64,000 bases of DNA from assembly GCF_900209925.1 (NCBI RefSeq), contig NZ_LT907978.1, positions 3,257,001 through 3,321,000 on the forward strand, given 5' to 3'. The DNA comes from Anaerobutyricum hallii. Lineage in GTDB: Bacteria > Bacillota > Clostridia > Lachnospirales > Lachnospiraceae. Below, piece after piece: positions 1 to 7,612 of the stretch. The translations under genes were made by a program, and so were the position numbers. Every line of letters begins with the position of its first letter. The stretch's first letter is position 1. The notes under the pieces are model-generated. The model ran no database searches. It saw only the letters and a program-made list of their open reading frames with translations, and was not told the DNA's origin.

Positions 1-117
1 ACGAAATGTCAAATACACTCCTAAAGCCATAATTCCCCAAATAACACCCTGCGCGATATTTCCCGGCAAAGCACCGATCAGTGTCGGTACACTCAAAGAA
101 GCAAAATACGCTGTCAT
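1..117 (-). CDS. ABC transporter permease, N-terminal part
   Basis: Only the first 39 codons lie in the window; the gene reads off the left edge. The start is the ATG at 117, with an AGGAGG-type ribosome site just upstream. The peptide opens MTAYFASLSVPTLIG and then runs into hydrophobic segments (IAQGVIWGIMALGVYL), which is how inner-membrane permeases of the TrpX-type ABC uptake systems begin. It follows the binding-protein gene on the same strand after about 110 bp, so the two very likely form one operon that imports a small solute. The substrate cannot be read from this fragment. Confidence 0.75.
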   Translation of the reverse strand, partial: MTAYFASLSVPTLIGALPGNIAQGVIWGIMALGVYLTFR

Positions 118-151
118 ATTCCTAATTCCTCCTAACTTCTAACAGCAACTT

Positions 152-179
152 AGGGTGTCGCAAAATATCACGACACCCT
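152..179 (-). other. intercistronic stem-loop between binding protein and permease
   Basis: A 9-bp perfect stem, AGGGTGTCG paired with CGACACCCT around a 10-nt loop, lies between the binding-protein stop and the permease start. There is no strong T-tract after it on the minus strand. It therefore looks like a processing or stability hairpin, which commonly keeps the binding-protein message more abundant than the permease message, rather than a full terminator. Confidence 0.6.
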
Positions 180-227
180 TCTGTTACTATTGATTAAAAT
201 ACTTTATAAAGTAAAATACATTAGACC

Positions 228-1250
228 CTACTGTGCAATTGCTGTATATCCATCTGGAACCTTGATTCCCAGCTCGTTACAGATGTCTTTGTTGTATTCC
301 TTTGTTACCTTTGGTGCAGATTGTACTTCCATAGTAGAAACATCCGTACCCTTTGTAAGAATCTCTGCAGCCATCTTACCTGTTTCATATCCAAGATCAT
401 AGTAGCTGATAGATAAAGTAGCTACACCACAACCAGAACAAATTCCCTCTTCACCTGCAATAATAGGTTTCTTTGCTGGCACCGCAATATTTTTAATAAT
501 CTCTGTACAAGATGCCGCTGTATTATCTGTAGGAACATAAAGAACATCACTTCCAGAACATGCAGAAGTTGTTACAGAAGCAACATCATTAGAATCTGCA
601 AAACTGTACTCTGTACATTTATATCCGTATTTATTAAGGGACTCTTCAATCTTTTTAGCCTGATATACTGAGTTAGGCTCCGCAGAACAGTAGAGAATAC
701 CAACATTCTTCGCATCCGGGAACATCTCATGAAGTAAATCCGCCTGCTGATCTAATGGTGCAAGATCAGAAGTACCAGAAATATTTCTTCCTGTTGTTCC
801 AGACCAGTCACTAAGATCCAACGCTGTCGCATAATCTGTTACAGCAGTTCCGAGAATCGGAATCGTATCTGTAGCTGCTGCCGCTGCCTGAAGAGAAGCT
901 GTCGCATTCGCAAGAATCAAATCATCTCCATCAGATACAAACTGATTCGTAATAGTTGTACACATTGCAGAATCACCCGCTGCATTCTGCTCATCAAATT
1001 TAACTTTATCCTTACCAAGTTCATCAATCAAGGATTCCTTAAATCCCTTTGTTGCAGCATCAAGCGCTTTATGCTGCACTAACTGGCAAATACCAATCTT
1101 ATATACCTTATCTCCAGAAGCCTGAGACTGTGTAGCCTGTGCCTCACTTCCCGCTTCACTTCCACTATTGCTGCTTCCGCAGCCACATAATCCGAGTGCC
1201 ATAACACCTGCAAGCATAACTGCAAGTATCTTATTCATATGTTTTCTCAT
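228..1250 (-). CDS. ABC transporter substrate-binding lipoprotein (TrpX/ABC_sub_bind family)
   Basis: A 340-residue extracytoplasmic binding protein. The N-terminus is a lipoprotein signal (hydrophobic core then LCGCGSS lipobox; the second Cys would be lipidated), followed by a Ser/Gln-rich linker. The mature domain, from about residue 48 (VYKIGICQLVQHKALD), matches the periplasmic-binding-protein-like family typified by TrpX (Pfam ABC_sub_bind), with the usual two-lobe length. It captures a small solute outside the cell and passes it to the permease downstream. In related bacteria such operons are often tryptophan uptake genes controlled by a T-box leader; I see no T-box here, so the substrate is left open. 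A consensus promoter with a palindrome sits about 200 bp upstream. Confidence 0.85.
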   Translation of the reverse strand: MRKHMNKILAVMLAGVMALGLCGCGSSNSGSEAGSEAQATQSQASGDKVYKIGICQLVQHKALDAATKGFKESLIDELGKDKVKFDEQNAAGDSAMCTTITNQFVSDGDDLILANATASLQAAAAATDTIPILGTAVTDYATALDLSDWSGTTGRNISGTSDLAPLDQQADLLHEMFPDAKNVGILYCSAEPNSVYQAKKIEESLNKYGYKCTEYSFADSNDVASVTTSACSGSDVLYVPTDNTAASCTEIIKNIAVPAKKPIIAGEEGICSGCGVATLSISYYDLGYETGKMAAEILTKGTDVSTMEVQSAPKVTKEYNKDICNELGIKVPDGYTAIAQ

Positions 1251-1442
1251 CTTTCATTCCTCCCGAAAATTTAAATTAAAACTGTGTATTCAAGCCCGAT
1301 CTGCCAAATCTTCTGTCTTATACTGTATCTTATACTACTTATACAAACCACATCCAGAAATACCTCAATATTCTTATTACAAGATGCGCATCATACAACA
1401 CATGACCTAACATAACAAGGCACTTTCTCATTCACAGTTCTG

Positions 1443-1506
1443 CACTTTTAACATTAAAAGTGTTAAATTTATTATCTATTCTATTCCTTTTCCTTCCAAA
1501 ATGCAA
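1443..1506 (-). promoter_or_regulatory. promoter and operator-like palindrome for the ABC transporter operon
   Basis: On the minus strand a -35 TTGCAT (1501-1506) and a -10 TAGAAT (1478-1483) are separated by exactly 17 bp. Just downstream, around the expected transcription start, is a 20-bp near-perfect palindrome CACTTTTAACATTAAAAGTG (1443-1462; only the central two bases are not symmetric). Its position fits a repressor operator for the transporter operon. The rest of 1251-1615 is AT-rich with no gene that I can support. Confidence 0.55.
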
Positions 1507-1616
1507 GTAAAAAATGAATTTTTTTTATTTTTTCTTGCATTTTAAGTGACCTGCAAGCAAACTTATGTTATGATAGTTTTTGGGATTATTACTATAAATT
1601 TTTCAGTTATTTTACA

Positions 1617-1672
1617 TGTATTCTCGGAATCTTTTTGTGCTTGATTTTGTGAGAAAGACTCCGAGAGTACGT
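1617..1672 (+). promoter_or_regulatory. leader hairpin upstream of the PsiE-like gene (shared CGAGAGTAC motif)
   Basis: The arms TATTCTCGGAATCTTT and AAAGACTCCGAGAGTA can form a 16-bp stem with one wobble and one mismatch, ending about 52 nt before the start codon. The 3' arm motif (AAAGAyTCCGAGAGTAC) recurs in the leaders of the lipoprotein gene at 5072 and the glycerophosphotransferase-Pth gene at 60101. Confidence 0.5.
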
Positions 1673-1723
1673 TTACATCGAATGGAGGTTATTTTTTTGG
1701 ATAATGTACATTGGAGGAACATT

Positions 1724-2113
1724 ATGACAGAAAAACTAGAGAAACTGAAGCAGGGTTACACAAACTTAAGCGAATGGTTAGAACACATCATGGCCGCGAT
1801 CGTTCTCATCGCCATCGTAATCGCTATTGCTTCCTTATGGGAACCATTTAAAGAATTCCTACATACCCGTACGGAATCCGGTTCCTTCCTTGAATACATG
1901 GCAAGCGTATTCGATATCGTTATCGGCATCGAATTTTTCAAACTCTTATGCAAACCACGAAAAGATACAATGTTAGAAGTTCTCATGTTCGTAATCGCAC
2001 GACATATGATCATCGAACATACTACTGCAGTCGAGAACCTTCTCTCCATCATTGCCATCTCTATTCTGATCATCGTAGACCGCTACTTTCTAAAATCAAA
2101 AATATTGAATTAA
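1724..2113 (+). CDS. PsiE-like small integral membrane protein
   Basis: A 129-residue protein if started at the ATG at 1724, which has GGAGG seven bases upstream; the reading frame stays open to 1616, but the extra residues look like leader sequence. Four hydrophobic segments are visible (IMAAIVLIAIVIAIASLW; FLEYMASVFDIVIGIEFF; LEVLMFVIARHMII; LLSIIAISILIIV) separated by short charged loops, including the KPRKDT loop. Layout and length match the phosphate-starvation-inducible PsiE family (PF06146), whose biochemical role is unknown. It stands alone, convergent with galE. The leader contains a hairpin shared with two other genes in the window. Confidence 0.75.
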   Translation: MTEKLEKLKQGYTNLSEWLEHIMAAIVLIAIVIAIASLWEPFKEFLHTRTESGSFLEYMASVFDIVIGIEFFKLLCKPRKDTMLEVLMFVIARHMIIEHTTAVENLLSIIAISILIIVDRYFLKSKILN

Positions 2114-2136
2114 ATACTAATTTGATGGACTAAAGA

Positions 2137-2264
2137 GACGAAAAGCAGAAATTTCATATATAATACAATGTGAAGATAGTCGCGGCGTAGAAAATGCCTG
2201 TTCGGCATTTTTACTGGCTCCGACATCACATTGTATTATATATGAAATTTCTGCTTTTCTGCTG
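2137..2264. repeat. large palindromic repeat, type B (inverted)
   Basis: Arms 2141-2173 and 2226-2258 are 33-bp perfect reverse complements. The outer end reads GACGAAAAGCAGAAATTT. The interior holds a small hairpin (AAAATGCC-tgttc-GGCATTTT). It is one of a family of such elements in the window; see 5521, 54276, 48089, 48853 and 39156. It sits between the convergent ends of the PsiE-like gene and galE, so it could also serve as a bidirectional terminator. Confidence 0.9.
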
Positions 2265-2552
2265 TTTGGATCCAGAAGGAAATTAGTATTTAAATCTTGG
2301 ATGGGAGAGAGGGGATTGTCCAAAAGTCTGTGGTTTTTATTTGGAATGAAAATCTCCAGAAGAGGGGTATCTTCTTAACAATTCAGCATAGAATTTTGTT
2401 TTAGCGGCTGTCTAGTTTTGATAACAAATAACAAATTGGTAATTTATGTTGGAAATATAACAATTTGAGTGTCAATCCTTTAGAATTTAATTTTCCGGAA
2501 GACCATAGCCTTCGGGCACATTCCATGTTGTTAAACCATAGATTTAGATAGT
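2265..2552. repeat. spacer of composite repeat (homologous to 5334-5520, inverted)
   Basis: This stretch has no gene. Reverse-complementing 5334-5520 gives recognisably the same text: CCAGAAGGAAATTAGTATTT, then AGGGGATTGTCCA, then GTCTGTGGTTTT, and at the other end ATAGATTTAGATAGTCAG. The two flanking palindromes and this spacer therefore form one composite unit. The middle has diverged and holds a short insertion relative to the other copy. Confidence 0.7.
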
Positions 2553-2675
2553 CAGAAAAAAGAAATAATACCATATCCCAGATGCGGCTTCGGAGCGTGT
2601 TTAAGATGCGAACGAGCATTTTAAACACAGCGACTACAGAGCAGATGGGATATGGTATTATTTCTTTTTTCGTCT
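2553..2675. repeat. large palindromic repeat, type A (inverted)
   Basis: Arms 2556-2580 and 2646-2670 are 25-bp perfect reverse complements (AAAAAAGAAATAATACC...). The interior has an inner stem GTGTTTAAGATGC/GCATTTTAAACAC and the type-A signature GATGCGGCTTCGGAGCG on one side and GCGACTACAGAGCAGA on the other. It ends about 25 bp before the galE stop codon region. Confidence 0.9.
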
Positions 2676-2698
2676 ACACGAAATCTACAAATTCGTAT

Positions 2699-3712
2699 TT
2701 ATTTATAGCCTTGAGGATTATTCTTCTGCCAGTTCCATGTATCACGACACATATCCTCTAATGTTCTCTTTGTCTTCCATCCAAGAACCTTCTCTGCCTT
2801 CTCTGAATTCGCCCAGAATTCCGGAAGGTCACCTGCTCTTCTCTCACCGATTTCATACTTAATCTTAATATCGTTAGCAGATTCAAACGCATGGATAATC
2901 TCCAATACACTATAAGGTGTACCTGTTCCTAAGTTAAATACTTCTACACCTTTATGATCTGCAGCATATTCTACTGCCTTTAAATGACCATTCGCCAAAT
3001 CCATTACATGAATATAATCACGACGGCATGTTCCATCTTTTGTAGGATAATCTCCTCCATAAACAGTAAGATGATCTCTTCTTCCTACTGCTACCTGTGC
3101 GATATATGGCATCAGGTTGTTAGGAATACCCTGTGGATCTTCACCCATTCTTCCAGACTCATGTGCTCCGATTGGATTAAAGTAACGAAGCAGAACAACT
3201 GTCAGATCTTCATCTGCTTTTGCCGCATCTTCGAGAATCTCTTCCATCATAACCTTTGTCCAGCCATATGGATTAGAACAGCTTCCTCTCTTCATCGTCT
3301 CAATATAAGGAATATCATTCTCCTCACCATAAACTGTAGCAGAAGAAGAGAATACAAACTTCTTCACTCCAGCTTCTCTCATACACTCTAATAATGTAAG
3401 AGTGGTATCGATATTATTTCTATAATATTCAATTGGTTTCTGAACAGACTCACCAACTGCCTTAAGACCTGCAAAATGAATGACACAATCAATCTTATTC
3501 TCTTTAAAAATCGTAGTCATAGCTGCTTTATCTTTAACATCTGCCTCATAAGAAACTACCTTTTTGCCGGAAACTTCCTCTACACGATTCACTGCTTCCG
3601 CACAGCTATTACAATAATCATCTACAATAACTACATCATGGCCTGCTGCCAATAATTCCACTGCCGTATGGGAACCAATATAGCCAGCTCCCCCTGCTAA
3701 TAAAATATTCAT
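2699..3712 (-). CDS. galE: UDP-glucose 4-epimerase
   Basis: A full-length 337-residue short-chain dehydrogenase-type epimerase. It interconverts UDP-glucose and UDP-galactose in the cytoplasm (Leloir pathway and sugar supply for surface polymers). Visible landmarks: N-terminal NAD-binding GGAGYIGSH (residues 7-15), the FSSSATVYG strand with the catalytic serine, the YGWTK active-site Tyr-x-x-x-Lys, RYFNPIGAHESG and the C-terminal FNLGTGTPYSVLE. The start ATG at 3712 is followed directly by this fold, so the N-terminus is secure. It is monocistronic, convergent with the PsiE-like gene, and its downstream side carries type A and B palindromes. Confidence 0.96.
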   Translation of the reverse strand: MNILLAGGAGYIGSHTAVELLAAGHDVVIVDDYCNSCAEAVNRVEEVSGKKVVSYEADVKDKAAMTTIFKENKIDCVIHFAGLKAVGESVQKPIEYYRNNIDTTLTLLECMREAGVKKFVFSSSATVYGEENDIPYIETMKRGSCSNPYGWTKVMMEEILEDAAKADEDLTVVLLRYFNPIGAHESGRMGEDPQGIPNNLMPYIAQVAVGRRDHLTVYGGDYPTKDGTCRRDYIHVMDLANGHLKAVEYAADHKGVEVFNLGTGTPYSVLEIIHAFESANDIKIKYEIGERRAGDLPEFWANSEKAEKVLGWKTKRTLEDMCRDTWNWQKNNPQGYK

Positions 3713-3889
3713 CCCAAAAACTCCTCTTAAAAACTTTGTAAATAAACGGTTTCTAGTAAAAGTTTACCGCAATTTTTAGTAAAAATCAAGATGTATATAA
3801 TTTTAAGCTAAAAAAATCTCAAGAAAATAAATTCTCACTCTTTTCCTTCAGGATAAAACTTTAATTTTTATATTAAACCAAATTAAATC

Positions 3890-3936
3890 AAAAACAAAAA
3901 AACCAGAAACTTTATAATAAAATTTCTGGTTTTTCT
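3890..3936 (-). terminator. intrinsic terminator after the foldase-like lipoprotein gene
   Basis: The minus strand reads AAACCAGAAATTTTAT...AAAGTTTCTGGTTTTTTTG: a strong hairpin followed by a T-run, about 30 bp after the stop codon at 3966. Confidence 0.85.
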
Positions 3937-3965
3937 CTCTTTTATCCCATTTATCCCATCAATTA

Positions 3966-5072
3966 CTACTTAGCAGCTGTTGTCTCTTCTGCCTTTTCTG
4001 TAGATGTGGAATCCGCACTCTTTAAAGATAACTGTGCCCAAAGTTTCTGGTCTACATCCTTGTTGTAATCCCACTTCTTCTCAAGCTTCTTCGTCCAGTT
4101 GTCATACTTTTTCTGGAAAGCTTCAGACTGTTTCTGCTCTTTTAAAGACTTTTTATTACTTTCAGTCTCTTCTTTATCTGTATAAGCGACAAGCTTAGCG
4201 ATAACATAACCATTATTACATTCTAAAACTTTATCTGCGATGTCGCCGTCTTTCATGCCTTTCATGACACCTTCAAATGCTTCACCTTCTTCAGATTCGC
4301 CTGTTGCATAAGACTCATCTGTATTAGAATAATTCTGCTCTTTGGCAACTTTTTTAATCGTCTTCTTACCACTCTGAATCTCTTTAAGCGCTGCTTCTGC
4401 CTTAGCCTTTACAGCTTTCTTTTCCTTCGCACTCATCTGTGTTGTCTTGCCCTCTTTATCTGTCTTCGTTGTGGCAAATACAACTCTGTAGATTGTAGAC
4501 TTTCTCGCCTCATCTTCTGTTACAGTAACTTTTTCTTTACTTTCAATCTTTTCCTGAACTTTCGATGCTAATGTACTGTCTCTGTAAATCTTCTCAACAT
4601 CCTCACGAGTAGCTCCACATTCCTTCATCGCCTTCTTACCAGCCTTATCCTGATAATAGGAAAGAGCAGAATCACTACACTGCTGCTTCTCCTCATGTGT
4701 TAACTTGCAGTCGTATTTATCCGCTTTCTTATTAAGAATGATATTCTGTTTCATCTGGGAAATAACCTGTTTCTTTACATACTCTTCAAATGTCTGGTCC
4801 TTCCCGTCATCATCCTGACCCATAGACATACTCCAGAAGTCACTTCCGTAATAGCTGCTGTAAGTCTTCTCATACTGTGCTCCAAGCATCTTAGCATACA
4901 GCCACGCTTCCTTCAATGTTACATCTGTACCGTCATAACTGAATAAAACTTTATTTCCATCCTGTGTTTTTGTTCCCTTTCCGCTGCTTGATGTAGAACA
5001 GCCTGTCATAAGACCCATAGCCATGATCACTACAAGAACAAGGGAAAGAACCTTTGTTAACTTCGCCTTCAT
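3966..5072 (-). CDS. SurA/PrsA-type peptidylprolyl isomerase lipoprotein
   Basis: A 368-residue exported lipoprotein: basic start, hydrophobic core and the lipobox LMTGCSTSSS, then a Gly/Ser/Lys linker. Residues around 50-190 are helical and Lys/Glu/Gln-rich, like the SurA N-terminal chaperone domain. Residues about 190-320 match a degenerate parvulin-type PPIase: YRVVFATTKTDKEG, the helical KKAVKAKAEAALKEIQSG, NYSNTDESYATGE, and LECNNGYVIAKLVAYTDKE. It would help secreted proteins fold outside the membrane. A C-terminal Thr/Glu/Ala tail follows. It is monocistronic, with a hairpin leader (5095-5135) and a clear terminator. The name prsA would be plausible, but the catalytic part is too divergent to insist. 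Confidence 0.8.
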   Translation of the reverse strand: MKAKLTKVLSLVLVVIMAMGLMTGCSTSSSGKGTKTQDGNKVLFSYDGTDVTLKEAWLYAKMLGAQYEKTYSSYYGSDFWSMSMGQDDDGKDQTFEEYVKKQVISQMKQNIILNKKADKYDCKLTHEEKQQCSDSALSYYQDKAGKKAMKECGATREDVEKIYRDSTLASKVQEKIESKEKVTVTEDEARKSTIYRVVFATTKTDKEGKTTQMSAKEKKAVKAKAEAALKEIQSGKKTIKKVAKEQNYSNTDESYATGESEEGEAFEGVMKGMKDGDIADKVLECNNGYVIAKLVAYTDKEETESNKKSLKEQKQSEAFQKKYDNWTKKLEKKWDYNKDVDQKLWAQLSLKSADSTSTEKAEETTAAK

Positions 5073-5094
5073 TATTAACCTCCTATAATCTTAA

Positions 5095-5135
5095 TGTACT
5101 CTCGAAATCTTTTTCATTAAAACTCCGAGAGCACA
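5095..5135 (-). promoter_or_regulatory. leader hairpin of the foldase-like gene (shared CGAGAGTAC motif)
   Basis: On the minus strand TGTGCTCTCGGAGTTTT pairs with AAAAAGATTTCGAGAGTACA, using G-U wobbles, directly before the ribosome site. The 3' arm matches the leader motif at 1657-1671 and 60129-60148. Confidence 0.5.
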
Positions 5136-5194
5136 TTTTACACTACATTTTTTTATTATAGTACAAATCGAAGAATACAACAAGTGAATTCTGG

Positions 5195-5333
5195 ATTGTA
5201 GATTTCGTGTAGACGAAAAAAGAAATACTGCCCTATCCCATCTGCTCTGTAGTCGCTGTATTTAAGATGCTCGTCCGCATCTTAAACACGCTCCGAAGCC
5301 GCATCTGGGATAGGGCAGTATTTCTTTTTTCTG
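5195..5333. repeat. large palindromic repeat, type A, with flank
   Basis: Arms 5216-5240 and 5306-5330 are 25-bp perfect reverse complements; the core differs from other copies (ATACTGCCCTATCCCA) but is matched in both arms. The flank GTAGATTTCGTGTAGACG (5196-5215) is the reverse complement of the flank after the copy at 2553, showing that the repeated unit is larger than the palindrome. Confidence 0.9.
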
Positions 5334-5520
5334 ACTATCTAAATCTATAATTGGTGAGAATAAGGGGATTGCCCAGAAGGCTATGATTTTTAATCAAATA
5401 ACTGTTCCGACATAAGAAAATATTCTCCTCTGGAGATTTTTATTCTAGTGAAAACCATAGACTTCTGAACAATCCCCTCTTCCTCAAATCCAAATACTAA
5501 TTTCCTTCTGGAACCAAAAA
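5334..5520. repeat. spacer of composite repeat with its own inverted repeat
   Basis: No gene. AGGGGATTGCCCAGAAGG... (5363-5391) is the imperfect reverse complement of ...CTTCTGAACAATCCCCT (5450-5478). This is the middle section of the A-spacer-B composite and is homologous, inverted, to 2265-2552. Confidence 0.7.
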
Positions 5521-5648
5521 ACAGAAAAGCAAAAATTTGATATAAAAGAAAATGTGATGTCGGAGCTAGTAAAAATGCCGGTCAGGCATTTTCTACGAAG
5601 CGACTATCTTCACATTTTCTTTTATATCAAATTTCTGCTTTTCGTCTC
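5521..5648. repeat. large palindromic repeat, type B
   Basis: Arms 5525-5557 and 5610-5642 are 33-bp reverse complements with a single mismatch. The interior hairpin is AAAATGCC-ggtca-GGCATTTT. It ends about 20 bp after the NUDIX gene stop and may terminate it. Confidence 0.9.
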
Positions 5649-5662
5649 TTTAGTCCAGTAAA

Positions 5663-6262
5663 TTAGTAGTTGTTTAAATGTTCTTTGATATAAGGTTCTA
5701 CTACTTTTTCGAATTCTTCGTCTCTTAACCACCACTGATCATGTGTTGTTTCTTCGATTAATTTTCCTTCGGTTGTGTATACCGTTACCTTTTTATCTAA
5801 ATCACCTACAAATGCAACAAGTTCTTCGAATTTAACTTTCACAACATTATCTGCTCCGGCAAAGTCTTTTTCTGCATGGTCTGTTACGTAGAGATAACTT
5901 TGTACAAATGCATTATCAAAGTATGTACCTTTTTTAATCTGCTGATGGATATGTCCGATATATGTAAGCTGTTCTTTCTGGAGAGAAACTCCTAACTGTT
6001 CTTTGATCTGATGAACCATTGCTTCTTCGTGTGTTTCTTCTGGGTCAATGTGACCGGATGTAAGGATGTCGTATGCTCCTTTGTATACAATGTCATTATC
6101 GGCTCTTTTTTGTAAGTAAAACCAGAGCTGATCCTCCTTTTTTTCTGCTAACCAGAAGTGTACTACCTGATGTAAAAGTCCTTTTGTATGTACCTCTTCG
6201 TATGGCGCTACACCAATTACGTTATATAAACTGTCATAAATCTTATAATTTTTTTCTTCCAT
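5663..6262 (-). CDS. NUDIX hydrolase-like protein
   Basis: A 199-residue cytosolic protein. The N-terminal part (MEEKNYKIYDSLYNVIGVAP, then HQVVHFWLAEKKEDQLWFYLQ) and the block GHIDPEETHEEAMVHQIKEQ fit the NUDIX fold that hydrolyses nucleoside diphosphates linked to another group; the general look resembles the isopentenyl-diphosphate-isomerase-like branch. The box is degenerate: where the consensus has R-E-U-x-E-E the sequence has H-Q-I-K-E-Q, so several metal-binding positions are altered and hydrolase activity is uncertain. The ATG at 6262 has AGGAGG nearby. Its leader holds two hairpins. The substrate is unknown. Confidence 0.75.
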   Translation of the reverse strand: MEEKNYKIYDSLYNVIGVAPYEEVHTKGLLHQVVHFWLAEKKEDQLWFYLQKRADNDIVYKGAYDILTSGHIDPEETHEEAMVHQIKEQLGVSLQKEQLTYIGHIHQQIKKGTYFDNAFVQSYLYVTDHAEKDFAGADNVVKVKFEELVAFVGDLDKKVTVYTTEGKLIEETTHDQWWLRDEEFEKVVEPYIKEHLNNY

Positions 6263-6277
6263 AATTTAATATCCTCC

Positions 6278-6323
6278 TTGCATATATGCAATCGTTCTAG
6301 TGTGCCGCAAGTCGGTACGCTAG
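6278..6323 (-). promoter_or_regulatory. two hairpins in the NUDIX gene leader
   Basis: CTAGTGTGCCG (6297-6307) pairs with CGGTACGCTAG (6313-6323), 11 bp including wobbles, and the palindrome TTGCATATATGCAA abuts the AGGAGG ribosome site. The pair could gate translation of the NUDIX gene. The rest of 6324-6570 is AT-rich and divergent from the next gene; I see no further feature. Confidence 0.4.
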
Positions 6324-6570
6324 GTGTTTTCCCTACATTATTGTATCTCATTTCTGGAAAAATACCAGAGTTTTTTTACATAAAATTAGAGATATTGCTT
6401 TATCACGTTGTTTCCTATTTAAGACAAAAATTATCTGTTTGATTTTCGGAGATTATCGCATATAATAACAGTTGATATGTTCTGTGCATTTGAACGTGAT
6501 GAACAGAATGATTAGACTTGAATGAAAATGCATGATGAATGAAAGCACATAATAAATGAAAGGATTTTTT

Positions 6571-6972
6571 ATGAAAGAGACTATCTTACTTTATAATTTT
6601 GATTCCGCTGCTATCCGCAATAAAATCAAGTTTTTATGTATTCAATCCGGTATTCATATCCGCGTTGTGGAAAAGCAGCAGTATGATGTTCCGATTGGAA
6701 TACTTGCCTGTGGAAAAAAGGAAGAGATGGCATCTTTTCTTCGTTCAGAGGAATCCGAAAGCAATGCTTCTTTTGATGATCCAATGCTTGTATTTGCCGG
6801 TTTTACTGGGACAAAACTTAATCAGTTTTTAAATGCCATGTATAAGCAGAAGATTCCAAGGGTCAATCTAAAGGCAATGCTTACAGAGCACAATGTGAAT
6901 TGGGATTCTGTCACATTACATGATGAACTTGCTAAAGAGCATGAGGCAATGAACGGGAATTCGCAGAAGTAA
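6571..6972 (+). CDS. DUF3783 family protein
   Basis: A 133-residue cytosolic protein starting at the ATG at 6571; AAAGGA lies seven bases upstream, while the in-frame ATG at 6556 overlaps that ribosome site. The pattern MKETILLYNFDSAAIRNKIKF... PIGILACGKKEEM..., then the block DPMLVFAGFTGTKLNQFLN and IPRVNLKAMLTEHNVNW, matches the small DUF3783 family, which is common in Clostridia and has no known function. It reads toward the accessory island and is probably the last conserved gene before it. Confidence 0.75.
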   Translation: MKETILLYNFDSAAIRNKIKFLCIQSGIHIRVVEKQQYDVPIGILACGKKEEMASFLRSEESESNASFDDPMLVFAGFTGTKLNQFLNAMYKQKIPRVNLKAMLTEHNVNWDSVTLHDELAKEHEAMNGNSQK

Positions 6973-7060
6973 AAATATAAAAATATGCAGCGTCAAAACT
7001 TGCCGCTGCATTCATCTGCATTTCATCACATTTATGAAATTAAATCTGCAAATAAGTTCT

Positions 7061-7087
7061 TTAACCGTATCGTCAACACTTTTTACC
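7061..7087 (-). repeat. short duplicate of a VOC gene segment
   Basis: TTCTTTAACCGTATCGTCAA and the bases after it to ACCT repeat, without change, a stretch of the VOC gene at about 7724-7750 (codons for KSVDDTVKEL). It lies just after the remnant nuclease gene and looks like a scar of a duplication or deletion. Confidence 0.7.
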
Positions 7088-7109
7088 TGCGAGTCGGAGT
7101 CATTGATAA

Positions 7110-7516
7110 TCAGTCCTTCTCGTATTTTTCAATTAAACACTGATGCTCTTTGGTACCTTTATCATAGTTGATTCCCACAAGCAAGATGTCACCAGTGTAG
7201 TTCAGTATCGACTCCGGATACCGCTTATCCTTTATCTGCTGCAAAGCTGTTGTTACATCTTTGTTCCATTTCAATTCGACAACCAACACAGGATAAAACG
7301 AGCTATATTCGGGTTTTGGTATGAAAACAAAATCTGCAAAACCATTTCCAGCAGGCATTTCACGAATTGGCTTAAAATAATACTGCATTGCACTCAAATA
7401 GGCAATCGAGAGAACACTCTATTTGTATATTTAATGATTCCAGTTTTATCTACATAGATTTCAGAATTCAAAGCAACTTGGAACGCAGAATTGTCCGGAT
7501 TAACAAACATTCCCAT
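7110..7516 (-). pseudogene. internally deleted DUF1703-type ATPase/PD-(D/E)XK protein
   Basis: Two ends of one gene remain. From the ATG at 7516 (GGAG upstream) the reading is MGMFVNPDNSAFQVALNSEIYVDKTG..., the usual start of AAA-ATPase-like proteins of the PF09820/DUF1703 group. It stops soon after, near 7400. In another frame, 7397-7110 encodes NGFADFVFIPKPEY...PVLVVELKWNK...ALQQIKDKRY, the C-terminal PD-(D/E)XK nuclease module (D then ExK). Intact relatives are about 500-580 residues, so several hundred codons between the halves are missing and the frame is broken. Such proteins are numerous in gut Firmicutes and Bacteroidetes and are often linked with mobile DNA. Confidence 0.8.
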
Positions 7517-7612
7517 GCGTATCACGCTCCTTTCTTGGACAGCATGTTACACCATGCCTATTATACTTTGATTTTACCATCTAGCAGCCCAAACAGCAAT
7601 CATAACAGTTGA

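Noticed and set aside
1168-1410. Plus-strand open frame over the binding-protein start
   Set aside because: It is antisense to the lipoprotein signal and leader, has no ribosome site and no protein-like composition.
1251-1615. T-box leader for a tryptophan transporter
   Set aside because: No specifier loop or the conserved T-box sequence is present upstream of the binding-protein gene.
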